From: Aquabacterium sp. | GTDB lineage: Bacteria > Pseudomonadota > Gammaproteobacteria > Burkholderiales > Burkholderiaceae_C | Direction: 5' to 3' | Assembly: GCF_029946005.1 (NCBI RefSeq) | Contig: NZ_JAQSDR010000027.1 | Span: forward strand, 1-64,000 | DNA: 64,000 nt | Part shown: positions 1 to 8,986 of the stretch, one piece after another | Layout of the letters: every line of letters begins with the position of its first letter | Position numbering within the stretch: position 1 is the first letter of the stretch | Made by a program: the position numbers and the translations under genes | The notes under the pieces: model-generated | What the model saw: only the letters and a program-made list of their open reading frames with translations | The model's database searches: none | Told to the model about the DNA's origin: nothing

Positions 1-54
1 AATACCGGCCTGTCACGCCGGGGGTCGCGGGTTCGAGTCCCGTCCACTCCGCCA
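1..54 (+). tRNA. tRNA-Asp (GTC), 3' part only
   Basis: The window opens inside a tRNA. The anticodon loop (CTGTCAC, anticodon GTC), the T arm with GGTTCGAGTCC and the acceptor end with encoded CCA at 52-54 match bacterial tRNA-Asp. The 5' half, including the D arm, lies outside the window. Confidence 0.93.
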
Positions 55-61
55 AAATTGC

Positions 62-94
62 AAAGCCCTGATGCGTTAGCCTCAGGGCTTTTTG
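62..94 (+). terminator. Rho-independent terminator after tRNA-Asp
   Basis: A perfect 10-bp stem (AAAGCCCTGA at 62-71 with TCAGGGCTTT at 82-91) around a 10-nt loop ends in a T run. It starts 7 bp after the tRNA CCA end and is well placed to end the tRNA transcript. Confidence 0.85.
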
Positions 95-120
95 CTTGGG
101 AAATTAGGTGTGCCCAAGCG

Positions 121-618
121 TCAATCTGGGGTTGCCTCGGCCTGATGGCGGCGCCCGAACATGGCCCAGCTTTCCAGCAGCAGCACCACTTCACCGCGCT
201 GGTTGATGCCTTCCCAGCGCGACTGCGTCAATCCTACATGGGCCTTGCTCTTCATCGGGCGATTGGCCAGCACAGTCATCACAGCGCGGATCTCGTCGCC
301 AACCATCACGGGTTTCAGCCATTTGAGGCTGTCCAGACCGGGCGATCCCAGGCTGGACGAATCGAGCAGGAAGCCGTCGCACATCAGGCGCATCACCATG
401 CTGCTGGTGTGCCAGCCACTGGCGGCTAGGCCACCGAACAGTGAAGCCTTGCCGGCCTCTTCACTCAAGTGGAAGGGCTGGGGGTCGAACTTCTGCGCAA
501 AATCGATCACTTCGTCTCGGTTGACCAATTTGGGGCCGAAGGTCATGGTCAAGCCCGGCGTCAGGTCTTCCCAGAACCAACGGGGTGTCATGGAAGTTAT
601 CTGGCTTGTGGTCGGCAT
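121..618 (-). CDS. MaoC-like (R)-specific enoyl-CoA hydratase family protein
   Basis: This is a 165-residue single hotdog-fold protein. The segment FDPQPFHLSEEAGKASLFGG is the MaoC/hydratase-2 signature, in which D and H carry out hydration. It is followed by GWHTSSMVMRLM and the conserved late segment GDEIRAVMTV. The family hydrates trans-enoyl-CoA or related acyl substrates in the cytosol. The actual substrate cannot be read here. The gene stands alone, tail to tail with the upstream tRNA unit and 36 bp from the next minus-strand gene. Confidence 0.85.
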   Translation of the reverse strand: MPTTSQITSMTPRWFWEDLTPGLTMTFGPKLVNRDEVIDFAQKFDPQPFHLSEEAGKASLFGGLAASGWHTSSMVMRLMCDGFLLDSSSLGSPGLDSLKWLKPVMVGDEIRAVMTVLANRPMKSKAHVGLTQSRWEGINQRGEVVLLLESWAMFGRRHQAEATPD

Positions 619-654
619 GCGGCATCTCCTGATGGAGAAGCGTACCGTAGAACA

Positions 655-1353
655 TCACGCCCGTCGTTTGGTCAGGGCAAGGCCACAGGTGAGCAATCCA
701 CCAACCAGCATCCACAAGCTGGTGGGCTCGGGCACGACGGTGGCTTGCACGGACAATTGGTCGGATTGCAGTCCGAAATCGCCGTTGTAGCCAGCCTCAC
801 TGGCTTCGTAAAAATTGGTGCCGGGCTTGAAAGCGGCGACCAGCCTGAACCCGAAGCCCAAGTTGTTGTTCACCGATGGCAGCAGTGAGGAGACATTGAA
901 GGTTTTCGTGAACCAGGTGTCAGCGGCCGACACGCCAAACACAGCGACGTCAAGCCATGAACTGCCACTGTTGTCGCTCGCTTGCAGCGCAAACCACTTG
1001 TTGCCGCTGGGCTGGGTTTTGAAGTCAAAGCTCAACATGACATCGGCGTAGCCCAAGGTGGAGACCCATCCTTCGAGCCCGGTTGTGCCGGAGCCAACGC
1101 CCTGCGCAGGGTAGTTGCCCACGGATAAAGAGCTGTCCAGGGGGAACGTGGCTGGATCGTTGGGTGAGCCGGAGGTGAAGAAGCTGGTGGCGCCGCCAAT
1201 CAGCGCCAAGCTGCCAGAACCTATCGTCGGGGTGAGGCTGCCCGTGCTGACCAGTCCATCGTCACTGTTGAAGCTCCATTGAGCCAAGGGCGCTGCCATG
1301 ATGGGTAGCACCAGCGCGGTATTCAGGACAAGGAATGTTGCCAGTTTCTTCAT
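655..1353 (-). CDS. PEP-CTERM sorting domain protein
   Basis: The 232-residue product has an N-terminal signal peptide (MKKLATFLVLNTALVLPIMA, cleavage after AAP or near it), a Ser/Gly/Asn-rich beta-type body, and a C-terminal tripartite sorting signal: VPEPTSLW, then a hydrophobic helix, then KRRA. Such proteins are exported and then processed by an exosortase. The matching enzyme, XrtB, is encoded about 6 kb away at 7402-8268. The body matches nothing I can name. Its role, probably at the cell surface or in the biofilm matrix, is inferred from the family. Confidence 0.9.
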   Translation of the reverse strand: MKKLATFLVLNTALVLPIMAAPLAQWSFNSDDGLVSTGSLTPTIGSGSLALIGGATSFFTSGSPNDPATFPLDSSLSVGNYPAQGVGSGTTGLEGWVSTLGYADVMLSFDFKTQPSGNKWFALQASDNSGSSWLDVAVFGVSAADTWFTKTFNVSSLLPSVNNNLGFGFRLVAAFKPGTNFYEASEAGYNGDFGLQSDQLSVQATVVPEPTSLWMLVGGLLTCGLALTKRRA

Positions 1354-1416
1354 GAGAAGCCTCTATTGGGTGCGGTCTTCGATCATGTTTTCACTGATGC
1401 GAACGATCCTCAATCC

Positions 1417-2334
1417 CTAGGATCGCGAAGGAGCGACGAGGCTTCGTGGGGTCCAGACACCGCTGGACAGCAAGGTGCCCAGCACGATCACCGTGGTGCT
1501 GGCCATCATGGAGGCGCTGACCTGTTCGTTCAGGAACAAGTGGCCCCACAACATGCCGAACACGGGAATCAGGAAGGTCACGGTCAAGGCCTTGGTGGGG
1601 CCCACCCGGGCGATCAAGCGGTAGAACATCCAGTAAGCCAGGGCGGTGCACAACACGGCCAGGCCCAGCGCGGCACCCCAGGTCGCAGCGGGCACCTGCT
1701 CCCATCGTAGAGCCGGACCTTGCACAGGCTGAGGCCCCAGCCACCAGGCGGGCAGGGCCAACATCAAGGCCGCGCAGCCCAGCGAGCCTGCGCTGACGCT
1801 CACCGCCGACAGCCCACTGAGGTAGCGCTTGGCGTGGTGGACCGCCAGTGCGTACATCAGGGTGGAGGCCAGGCACAGCGCCACCGCTGGCCACGCGGCG
1901 CCCGAGCCAATCTGAGAGCGGTCGGCCGCCAGCAGTGCCACGCCGCCAATGCCGATGGCCAGCCCCAGCAGTCGGCCCGCGGACAGGCGCTCACCGGCCC
2001 ACCACCAACCCACCAGCGCGCCCCACAGCGGGGTGGTGGCGTTGAGGATGGACAGCAGTCCGGCGGGCAGCGAGCGCGCGGCCTGACTGAGTCCCAAAAA
2101 TGGGAGCACGTAGGCCAGCAGCGCCGAAACCATCAGGGCGGGCAGCCATGGCTTGAGGCGTGCCAGGTCGCCACGCAGCATCAGCACTGGCAAGAGCAGC
2201 AGGGCGGCCCCGGTGACCCGCAACGCGGCCACCGCCACCGGCCCCACGACCGGTGCGGCCATGCGCAAGAACAGGAATGAGGCCCCCCAGATCGCAGCCA
2301 GGAGCAGCATTTCCAGGAGATCGCGTGCTTTCAC
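1417..2334 (-). CDS. EamA/DMT family transporter
   Basis: The 305-residue protein has about ten hydrophobic segments in two repeated halves, as in the drug/metabolite transporter superfamily (two EamA domains). It starts with AAIWGASFLFLRMAAPVVGP, the usual first helix. The C-terminal half holds LIARVGPTKALTVTFLIPVFGMLWG, typical of EamA repeat 2. The substrate is unknown; the family exports metabolites, amino acids or drugs across the inner membrane. Its start codon overlaps the stop of the upstream ogt gene by 4 bp (2331-2334), so the two are probably co-translated. Confidence 0.88.
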   Translation of the reverse strand: MKARDLLEMLLLAAIWGASFLFLRMAAPVVGPVAVAALRVTGAALLLLPVLMLRGDLARLKPWLPALMVSALLAYVLPFLGLSQAARSLPAGLLSILNATTPLWGALVGWWWAGERLSAGRLLGLAIGIGGVALLAADRSQIGSGAAWPAVALCLASTLMYALAVHHAKRYLSGLSAVSVSAGSLGCAALMLALPAWWLGPQPVQGPALRWEQVPAATWGAALGLAVLCTALAYWMFYRLIARVGPTKALTVTFLIPVFGMLWGHLFLNEQVSASMMASTTVIVLGTLLSSGVWTPRSLVAPSRS

Positions 2335-2873
2335 AGCAGCACTTCCTGCCCGGGCGTTGGGCAGTGAAGTCGCTGGTGGTGAACTTGGTGTCCTTCTTGG
2401 GTCAGCAGTGCGATTTTTCGGTGCATGCCGCCAGAGTACCCGGTCAATTGGGCGTCACGGCCCACCACCCTGTGGCACGGCACAATGATGGAGATGGGGT
2501 TGCGGCCCACCGCCATGCCCACCGCACGGTTGGCCTTCGGATTGCCAAGAAGCCCTGCAATCTCACCGTAACTGCAAATCTCACCATGCGCGATCGTCTG
2601 CAGAGCACGCCAGACGGCTTGTTGGAACGCCGTGCCCACCAAGTCCAGGGGGATGGTGAAATGGTCCGCAGCGCCCGTGGGGGCGGCCCAGTATCGTTGC
2701 AACTGCATTTCCGCCTCATGGAACAGCGAATCGTGCGGGTGCTGTGGGGCGTCCAGCTGGCCGGGGAAGTCTCGCTGACCCTCGACAAACCAAAGCCCGG
2801 CCAAACCCTGCGCCGTGCGCGCCAGCAAGACCTTGCCGAGGGGCGAGTCGATGTGCGTCTGCGCGGTGTACAT
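2331..2873 (-). CDS. ogt: methylated-DNA--[protein]-cysteine S-methyltransferase
   Basis: The 180-residue protein carries the active-site motif VPCHRVVG near residue 133, with the acceptor Cys that takes alkyl groups from O6-alkylguanine. It also has the upstream helix-turn-helix region (TAFQQAVWRALQTI...YGEIAGLLGNPKANRAVG) and the arginine finger region. It performs direct, suicidal repair of alkylated DNA. Length and layout match Ogt rather than the larger Ada. It overlaps the EamA gene by 4 bp and would be first in that two-gene unit. Confidence 0.93.
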   Translation of the reverse strand: MYTAQTHIDSPLGKVLLARTAQGLAGLWFVEGQRDFPGQLDAPQHPHDSLFHEAEMQLQRYWAAPTGAADHFTIPLDLVGTAFQQAVWRALQTIAHGEICSYGEIAGLLGNPKANRAVGMAVGRNPISIIVPCHRVVGRDAQLTGYSGGMHRKIALLTQEGHQVHHQRLHCPTPGQEVLL

Positions 2874-3017
2874 GGTTTGAATAGTGGGTGCTTGACCTGG
2901 CGAGTTGGCATCCTATCTGCAATCCGTCACGGGTCCATCGTCCAGGGTCTCTAGAATCCCTCCCAACACGCACCCTGTCTGCGTCACCGAATCATTTCAA
3001 ATCAGCAAAGGATCACC

Positions 3018-4409
3018 ATGCAAGTCACCGCTTCCATTTTCAAGGCTTATGACATCCGCGGCATCGTGGACAAGACGCTGGACGTGGCCATGGCTGAGCA
3101 CCTGGGCCGTGCCTTTGGCACCGAAGCACTCAAGCTGGGCGAAAAGGCCGTGGCCATTGGCCGCGATGGCCGCTTGTCCGGCCCCAGCCTGGCCGCAGCC
3201 CTGATAAGCGGCCTGCGCTCGACCGGCATCAACGTGATCGACTTGGGCGCCGTGACGACGCCCATGCTGTATTACGTGGCCGCCACCCGGGGCGACCAGG
3301 GCTGCCACAGCGGCATCCAGGTCACCGGCAGCCACAACCCCAAGGATTACAACGGCTTCAAGATGGTGCTGGGTGGCCGGGCCATTTACGGCGATGACAT
3401 CCAAGGCCTGCGCCAACGCATCGAGGCCGAAGACTACGCCACGGGCAGCGGCAGCCTCAGCGAGTTGAACGTGCTGGCCGAGTACACACAACGCATCATT
3501 GGCGATTGCAAGCTGGCCCGCCCGATGAAGATCGTGGTCGACTCCGGCAACGGCATCCCCGGCGCGTCGGCCCCTGGCATCCTGCGCGCCCTGGGTTGCG
3601 AGGTGATTGAGCTGTTTTCAGAAGTGGACGGCGACTTCCCCAACCACCATCCCGATCCCTCCAAACCAGAAAACCTCGTTGACCTGATCAAGGCCGTGAA
3701 AGAACATGGCGCCGAGCTGGGCCTGGCCTTTGATGGCGATGGTGACCGCCTGGGCGTGGTCACCAAGGATGGCAACAACATCTTCCCGGACCGCCAGATC
3801 ATGTTGTTCGCCCGCGACGTGCTGAGCCGCGTGCCCGGCGCCCAGATCATCTTCGACGTGAAGTGCAGCCAGCGCTTGCCCCAGGCCATCCGCGAAGCGG
3901 GCGGCGTGCCCGTGATGTACAAGACCGGGCACTCACTGGTCAAGGCCAAGCTCAAGGAAACGGGATCGCCTTTTGCCGGAGAGATGAGCGGCCACATCTT
4001 CTTCGCTGAGCGTTGGTACGGTTTCGACGATGCCACCTACACGGCCGGCCGCTTGCTCGAGATCCTGAGCAAGTCCGCCAACCCCAGCGAGATCCTGGAC
4101 GCGCTGCCCACCAGCTACAGCACGCCTGAGCTGAACGTGGCCTGCGCCGAAGGCGAGCACCACGATGTGGTGGCCAAGCTGAAGGAAACCGCCAAGTTCC
4201 CGGATGCCCTCGAAGTGGTCACCATCGACGGCCTGCGCGCCGACTTCGCTGATGGCTTCGGCTTGGTGCGTGCCTCGAACACGACGCCGGTGCTGGTGCT
4301 GCGTTTCGAAGGCCAGACGCAAGCCGCGCTGGACCGCATCCAGAAGCAATTCATGGCCGCCATCCTGGCGGTGAAGCCAGACGCCCATGTGGGCGCCAGC
4401 GCGCACTGA
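3018..4409 (+). CDS. algC: phosphomannomutase/phosphoglucomutase
   Basis: The 463-residue protein is an alpha-D-phosphohexomutase. It shows the phosphoserine loop TGSHNPKDYNG (about residues 107-117), the metal-binding loop DGDGDRLG (about 240-247), the sugar-binding loop GEMSGHIFF (about 322-330) and the C-terminal phosphate-binding segment VRASNTTPVLVLRFE. It interconverts the 1- and 6-phosphates of mannose or glucose, feeding exopolysaccharide and LPS precursors. The next gene, Kdo transferase, starts 12 bp later, so the pair fits an envelope-polysaccharide operon. The symbol algC is by similarity; manB would also fit. Confidence 0.93.
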   Translation: MQVTASIFKAYDIRGIVDKTLDVAMAEHLGRAFGTEALKLGEKAVAIGRDGRLSGPSLAAALISGLRSTGINVIDLGAVTTPMLYYVAATRGDQGCHSGIQVTGSHNPKDYNGFKMVLGGRAIYGDDIQGLRQRIEAEDYATGSGSLSELNVLAEYTQRIIGDCKLARPMKIVVDSGNGIPGASAPGILRALGCEVIELFSEVDGDFPNHHPDPSKPENLVDLIKAVKEHGAELGLAFDGDGDRLGVVTKDGNNIFPDRQIMLFARDVLSRVPGAQIIFDVKCSQRLPQAIREAGGVPVMYKTGHSLVKAKLKETGSPFAGEMSGHIFFAERWYGFDDATYTAGRLLEILSKSANPSEILDALPTSYSTPELNVACAEGEHHDVVAKLKETAKFPDALEVVTIDGLRADFADGFGLVRASNTTPVLVLRFEGQTQAALDRIQKQFMAAILAVKPDAHVGASAH

Positions 4410-4421
4410 TCGATCAACCGC

Positions 4422-5786
4422 GTGTTCAAAACCTGGTTGGCGCAACAGGCCTACAGCCTGTTGATGCGCGTGATCGTGCCCGCCTACCTGTGGCGGGTGT
4501 GGCGACGTGGGCGGCAGGAGCCGCTTTATCGGGTGAACTGGCTTCAACGTCTGGGTTGGTATGGCCGGGCCCACCGCCAGGCCGTGTGGGCTTTGCACAC
4601 TCAAGCTGGTGTGGCGGCTGCGCCGGTGGTGTGGGTGCACGCCGTGTCACTGGGTGAGACCCTGGCGGCCCGCCCGCTGATCGCCGCCTTGCGCGAGTCA
4701 TGGCCAGGCCTTTGTTTGCTGCTGACCCATGGCACCGCCACCGGGCGTGAGGCCGGCCGGGCACTATTGCAAGACGGCGATGTGCAAACCTGGCTGCCCT
4801 ACGACACCCCAGGCGCCGTGCACCGCTTTCTGCAAGCGCATCGGCCTGCCGTCGGCATCCTGATGGAAACGGAAATCTGGCCCAATCTGCAGGAGGCGAG
4901 CCGGACACGAAGGCTACCGATGGTGCTGGCCAACGCCCGGCTGAGCGCCAAGAGCCTGCGCCAAGCCCAGCGTTTTGCGCCACTGCTGCGCCCCGCCGCT
5001 GAAAGCCTGACGATGGCTCTGGCGCAGACCCAGGCCGATGCCGATCGCCTGATCCAGGCGGGGGTGAAGCACGTCCATGTGTGTGGCAATGTCAAGTTCG
5101 ACATGACGCCGTCGCCGGACCTGCTAGCGCAAGGGCGAGCCTGGGCGTCACTGAGCGAGCGGCCGGTGGTGCTGGCTGCGGTCACCCGCGAAGGCGAAGA
5201 GCCTGAGTTGCTGGATGCCTGGGTCAACCTGGCCCGAAATGGCATGGGCCAGACGCCTTTGCCGCGCTTGCTGATCGTGCCCCGGCACCCACAACGTTTT
5301 GACGAGGTGGTCGCGCTGGTCGCTCAACGCGGCCTGAGCCTGTCGCGGCGCAGCGATTGGGGGGCCACCGGGCCCCACGCACAAGCCCTCGCTTGCGATG
5401 TCTGGCTGGGCGACACCATGGGTGAGATGGCGGCGTATTACGCCCTGGCCCGCGTGGCCTTGCTGGGCGGGAGCTTCGCGCCCTTGGGGGGGCAGAACCT
5501 GATAGAGGCGGCAGCTTGCGGCTGTCCCTTGGTGATGGGGCCACACACCTTCAACTTCGCCGATGCGGCCGAATTGAGCGAAGCAGCCGGGGCGGCCGTT
5601 CGCGTGGCGTCCCTGTCAGAGGGGCTGACGGTAGCCTTGACCTTGATGGCGCCAGCCCAGCACCAAGCCATGGCCGTGCAGGCCTTGCACTTTGCGGGCA
5701 CTCACCGGGGCGCGGCTTGCCGAATGGCGAAAATCATGACCAGCACGTTACATTTGGGCGCTTCCAAGGAGGGGTCAAACACTTGA
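4422..5786 (+). CDS. waaA: 3-deoxy-D-manno-octulosonic acid (Kdo) transferase
   Basis: The 454-residue GT30 glycosyltransferase transfers Kdo from CMP-Kdo to lipid A precursor at the inner face of the inner membrane. It has an N-terminal membrane anchor (LLMRVIVPAYLWRVW), the motif HAVSLGE that contains the catalytic glutamate, and the C-terminal nucleotide-binding region LGGSFAPLGGQNLIEAAACG. The length is a little above the usual 420-430. A GTG start is used at 4422, 12 bp after the mutase stop, since no better start lies upstream. Confidence 0.92.
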   Translation: MFKTWLAQQAYSLLMRVIVPAYLWRVWRRGRQEPLYRVNWLQRLGWYGRAHRQAVWALHTQAGVAAAPVVWVHAVSLGETLAARPLIAALRESWPGLCLLLTHGTATGREAGRALLQDGDVQTWLPYDTPGAVHRFLQAHRPAVGILMETEIWPNLQEASRTRRLPMVLANARLSAKSLRQAQRFAPLLRPAAESLTMALAQTQADADRLIQAGVKHVHVCGNVKFDMTPSPDLLAQGRAWASLSERPVVLAAVTREGEEPELLDAWVNLARNGMGQTPLPRLLIVPRHPQRFDEVVALVAQRGLSLSRRSDWGATGPHAQALACDVWLGDTMGEMAAYYALARVALLGGSFAPLGGQNLIEAAACGCPLVMGPHTFNFADAAELSEAAGAAVRVASLSEGLTVALTLMAPAQHQAMAVQALHFAGTHRGAACRMAKIMTSTLHLGASKEGSNT

Positions 5787-5880
5787 ATTCCCCTCATTCC
5801 CGGGATGGTTAAGGTGCCCCGCCGTGGGTCACACTGTATCCACACGTAAACGAACTCCTTGTTTGCATGCAAAGGAATGT

Positions 5881-6426
5881 ATGGGCATCGCGTTGAATAA
5901 ACTGAAAACCGCCGTTTTGTCGGCCTTCTTGGTGGTGGCCACCCAGGCTGGTGCAGTCACCACTGGTTTGGGCTTGCTCGGCACAGGCGACACTGAATTC
6001 AGCAATTCGTTCTGGAGCACGGGCACGTTCACGGACTACTACACCTTCACCCTGGGCTCAACCAGCGGCGGTGTTGGCGGTTCAGTCCTGACAACGGACC
6101 TGTCCTTGTTCACCCGTGACCTGGACGTGACCCAGCTGGCGCTGTCTGGCGGCACCCTGGCTTCGACCTTGGTGGACAACGATGCCAGCAACGGTTTCTC
6201 GTTCAACGGCCTGGGCGCAGGCGCCTACACCATGGCCCTGACGGTCAATGTGGGCAACAAGGCCACGTTCTTCTCCAGCTATGGCGCCTACCAGGGCACC
6301 ATTCGTGCCCAGGCTTCCACGGCACCCGTGGCTTCGCCGGCCCCCGAAGCCGCTGACTTCGCCATGGCCCTGATGGGTCTGGCCGGTGTGGGCTTCATGG
6401 TGCGTCGCCGCCGCTCGGCTCGCTGA
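5881..6426 (+). CDS. FxDxF-type PEP-CTERM protein
   Basis: The start at 5881 was chosen because an AAAGGA ribosome site lies just upstream and it gives a clean signal peptide (MGIALNKLKTAVLSAFLVVATQAGA). An earlier in-frame ATG at 5824 would add 19 unlikely residues. The mature part has FTDYYTFTLGS, resembling the FxDxF motif, a Gly/Ser/Thr-rich body and the C-terminal signal APEAADFAMALMGLAGVGF followed by VRRRRSAR. It is an exported exosortase substrate. It sits just upstream of epsD-xrtB-epsI, so it may be a dedicated or abundant substrate of XrtB. Confidence 0.88.
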   Translation: MGIALNKLKTAVLSAFLVVATQAGAVTTGLGLLGTGDTEFSNSFWSTGTFTDYYTFTLGSTSGGVGGSVLTTDLSLFTRDLDVTQLALSGGTLASTLVDNDASNGFSFNGLGAGAYTMALTVNVGNKATFFSSYGAYQGTIRAQASTAPVASPAPEAADFAMALMGLAGVGFMVRRRRSAR

Positions 6427-6448
6427 GGCCTTTGGGTCAGCAGGGATG

Positions 6449-6474
6449 ACGGGCCTTCGGGCCCGTTTTCTTTT
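6449..6474 (+). terminator. Rho-independent terminator
   Basis: A 7-bp GC-rich stem (ACGGGCC with GGCCCGT) closed by a TTCG tetraloop is followed by TTTCTTTT. It lies 22 bp after the PEP-CTERM stop and separates that gene from epsD. Confidence 0.85.
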
Positions 6475-6535
6475 GGGGCCATGCAACAGCGCTCTCGTTG
6501 ATAATGATTTTTTAAAGACCTTGGAGTCTGGGCCT

Positions 6536-7405
6536 ATGCGCGTGTTCAAACTGGGTGTGCTGTCCTTGTTGATGGTGCTTTTGGTGGCCTGCGGGCCAGA
6601 CAAAGCTCCAGCCGATGGCCAGGTCGTGGCGCTGGTCAACGAGGACGAGATCTCTGTTCACCAGGTGCAGGCGGTGTTGCAGCGCCAACCAGCCTTGTCC
6701 GGGCAACTGGGCCAGGCGGCGGGCGAGAAAGTCCTTCAGGGTCTGATCGAGCAAGAGTTGGCTGCCCAGGCCGCGCGCGCGCAAAAGCTTGAAAGCAGCC
6801 CTAAGGTCTTGCAGGCGATGGCGCTGGCCAAACGCGAGATTCTGGCGCGCGAGTACCAGGACCGCCTGGCCGACAAGGCCGCCCCACCTGACGCGGGCGA
6901 CATCGACCGTTATTACGACGAGCACCCTGAGTTGTTCAAGGAGCGTCGGCAGTACACGATCCAGGAGATGGCCGTGAAGGTCAGCCCCGCCGAAGCCCCC
7001 GCATGGCGCGACCGAGTCAAAGCCACCGCCAGCTTGGCGGAGGTCAATGAGGTGGTGCGCGCCAGTGGATTGCCAGCCACCAGCCGCGAGATGGTGGAGT
7101 GGGCCGAGAACCTTCCGCTGGCTCTGCTCAAGCAGTTTGCCAGCTTGGAGCCGGGCCATTCCCTGGTGTTGGAGCGTCCGGATGGTCTGGTGATCGGCAC
7201 CTTGGTGCGCACTGAGTTGGGCTCCATCAATCGGCGCGATGCCGCTCAGGCGATTCAGGCTGTGTTGACCAACCAGCGCCGTCGGGAGGTGGTTGCCAAG
7301 GGCATGGAAGCTTTGCGCCAAGGGGCCAAGATCCAATTGATGGGCCAGTTTGCCGCAGGGGCCAGCGCGCCGACTGGGGCTTCCTCGGCATCTGTGACTC
7401 AGTGA
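6536..7405 (+). CDS. epsD: EpsD family peptidyl-prolyl cis-trans isomerase, lipoprotein
   Basis: The start at 6536 gives a lipoprotein signal (MRVFKLGVLSLLMVLLVACG) with a lipobox Cys at residue 19. The mature part has a SurA/parvulin-like N-terminal helical region (VALVNEDEISVHQVQAVLQR...GLIEQELAAQAARAQKL) and a following domain beginning near KERRQYTIQEMAV. This layout matches the EpsD family that accompanies exosortase B in beta-proteobacteria, thought to act in periplasmic folding for exopolysaccharide or PEP-CTERM export. It overlaps xrtB by 4 bp (7402-7405). Confidence 0.87.
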   Translation: MRVFKLGVLSLLMVLLVACGPDKAPADGQVVALVNEDEISVHQVQAVLQRQPALSGQLGQAAGEKVLQGLIEQELAAQAARAQKLESSPKVLQAMALAKREILAREYQDRLADKAAPPDAGDIDRYYDEHPELFKERRQYTIQEMAVKVSPAEAPAWRDRVKATASLAEVNEVVRASGLPATSREMVEWAENLPLALLKQFASLEPGHSLVLERPDGLVIGTLVRTELGSINRRDAAQAIQAVLTNQRRREVVAKGMEALRQGAKIQLMGQFAAGASAPTGASSASVTQ

Positions 7406-8268
7406 ACAGTTTGACCTTGGCGCCAACCGCCGACCCTGACCGCCGGTTCTGGTTCATCGCGGGCATGGGCCTGGCGGCGCTGGTCCTGCCGACCTTGTGG
7501 GATTTTCTGTTTGGCGAGTGGTCCTCCTATAGCCAGGGTCACGAGGTGCTGCTGCTGGGCGCCGCCGCCTGGTTGTTTTACCGCCAGGCCAACACCATTG
7601 CCGCATTGCCGGATCGACCCGCCGATTGGTCGCCGATCCTGATTCTGGCGCTGGGTTTGACGCTCTACGCCTTTGGCCGCACCCAGCAGTTCCTGCGGCT
7701 GGAAATCCTGTCGCTTTACTTCGTCCTGGTGTCGGTGCTGGCCTGCTTCAAAGGCTGGGCGGTACTGCGGCACATCTGGTTCGTGCTGCTGTTTTTGCTG
7801 TTCGTGGTGCCGCTGCCGTTTTCCGCCATCGTGGTGGTGACCGGGCCCTTGAAAGAGGCCGTCTCGGTGGTGGCCAGCACGGTGCTGGGCTGGGCCGGTT
7901 ACCCGGTCGGGCATGTGGGCGTGGTGATCACCGTGGGCCAATATCAGCTGCTGGTGGCCGAGGCCTGTGCCGGCCTGCACTCCATGTTCATCCTTGAAGC
8001 CATGGGCCTGCTTTACAGCAACCTCATGAACTACAAATCGTGGCTGCGCAATGTGCTGCTGGCCGTGCTGGTGGTGCCTTTGTCCTTCGTGGCCAATGTG
8101 TTGCGGGTGATGATCCTGGTGGTGGTGACCTACCACTTTGGTGATCGTGTGGGGCAGGGCTTTCTGCACAACTTTGCGGGGCTGGTGTTGTTTGGCTTGG
8201 CCCTGGCCTTGATTGGCGGGGCCGATCGGGTGCTGGGCGCGGTCTTGCCCGAAAGGTTCCGCCGATGA
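7402..8268 (+). CDS. xrtB: exosortase B
   Basis: The 288-residue protein is a multi-spanning membrane transpeptidase. It has the exosortase signature AEACAGLHSM with the catalytic Cys (about residue 190), the Arg in FVANVLRVMILV and the His in GFLHNFAGLVLF. Length and sequence style fit XrtB, the single-domain form without a fused EpsI part. It cleaves PEP-CTERM signals at the inner membrane. It overlaps epsD upstream and epsI downstream by 4 bp each, giving a tightly coupled three-gene operon. Confidence 0.92.
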   Translation: MNSLTLAPTADPDRRFWFIAGMGLAALVLPTLWDFLFGEWSSYSQGHEVLLLGAAAWLFYRQANTIAALPDRPADWSPILILALGLTLYAFGRTQQFLRLEILSLYFVLVSVLACFKGWAVLRHIWFVLLFLLFVVPLPFSAIVVVTGPLKEAVSVVASTVLGWAGYPVGHVGVVITVGQYQLLVAEACAGLHSMFILEAMGLLYSNLMNYKSWLRNVLLAVLVVPLSFVANVLRVMILVVVTYHFGDRVGQGFLHNFAGLVLFGLALALIGGADRVLGAVLPERFRR

Positions 8269-8966
8269 GCCGCAATCGCACCAAAGCCTGGGTGCTGGCC
8301 GCGTGCATGCTGGCCGTGGCGGGTTTGGCCGCCGTGGGCAAGCCGAACACGCAAGCGGCCATGGACGCCCGCTCCCAGATGCCACTGGAGGCCATTTTCC
8401 CCAGTCAGTTCGACGATTGGCGTCTGGACCCGGCCAGTTCGGTGTTTGTGCGCCCAGCCGTGGACCAGGCCAAGCAGTTTCAGATGTACGACCAGGTGCT
8501 GGAGCGCACCTACATCAACGGACAGGGGCAGCGTTTGATGCTATCGGTGGCCTATGGTCGACAGCAGTCGGTGGGCTTGCAAATGCACCGGCCTGAGGTT
8601 TGCTACCAGGCGGGTGGGTTCAAGGTGCAAGACGTCACCCCCGCGTTGATTGAGGCGGCGGGGCAGGTTTTGCCGGTGACGCATTTGCAGGCGAACATGG
8701 ATGGGCGTCCCGAGCCCATCACCTATTGGCGCTTGCTGGGCGATGGCGTGGTGACCGACGATTCCGTGTTCAAGTTTCGGCAGCTGTCATCGGGCTTGCG
8801 CGGGCAGGTGTTGGATGGCCTGCTGGTGCGCGTGTCCAGCATTGACCAGGACACCGATGGTGCCCACCGTTTGCAGGCGCGCTTTGTCGACCAACTGGCG
8901 CGGGCCATGAGCCCTGAGATGCGCGTGCGGGCATTTGGCGCACGGACCACTCCGCCGCAGCCTTGA
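8265..8966 (+). CDS. epsI: exosortase B-associated protein EpsI
   Basis: The 233-residue protein has an N-terminal membrane anchor or signal (VLAACMLAVAGLAAVG) and the EpsI-family core with HRPEVCYQAGGFKV near residue 108, including the conserved Cys. EpsI proteins accompany or are fused to exosortases and are needed for polysaccharide/PEP-CTERM export; their biochemistry is not settled. It is translationally coupled to xrtB (4-bp overlap). Confidence 0.9.
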   Translation: MSRNRTKAWVLAACMLAVAGLAAVGKPNTQAAMDARSQMPLEAIFPSQFDDWRLDPASSVFVRPAVDQAKQFQMYDQVLERTYINGQGQRLMLSVAYGRQQSVGLQMHRPEVCYQAGGFKVQDVTPALIEAAGQVLPVTHLQANMDGRPEPITYWRLLGDGVVTDDSVFKFRQLSSGLRGQVLDGLLVRVSSIDQDTDGAHRLQARFVDQLARAMSPEMRVRAFGARTTPPQP

Positions 8967-8986
8967 TGAACTAAAGTTTGATTGGG

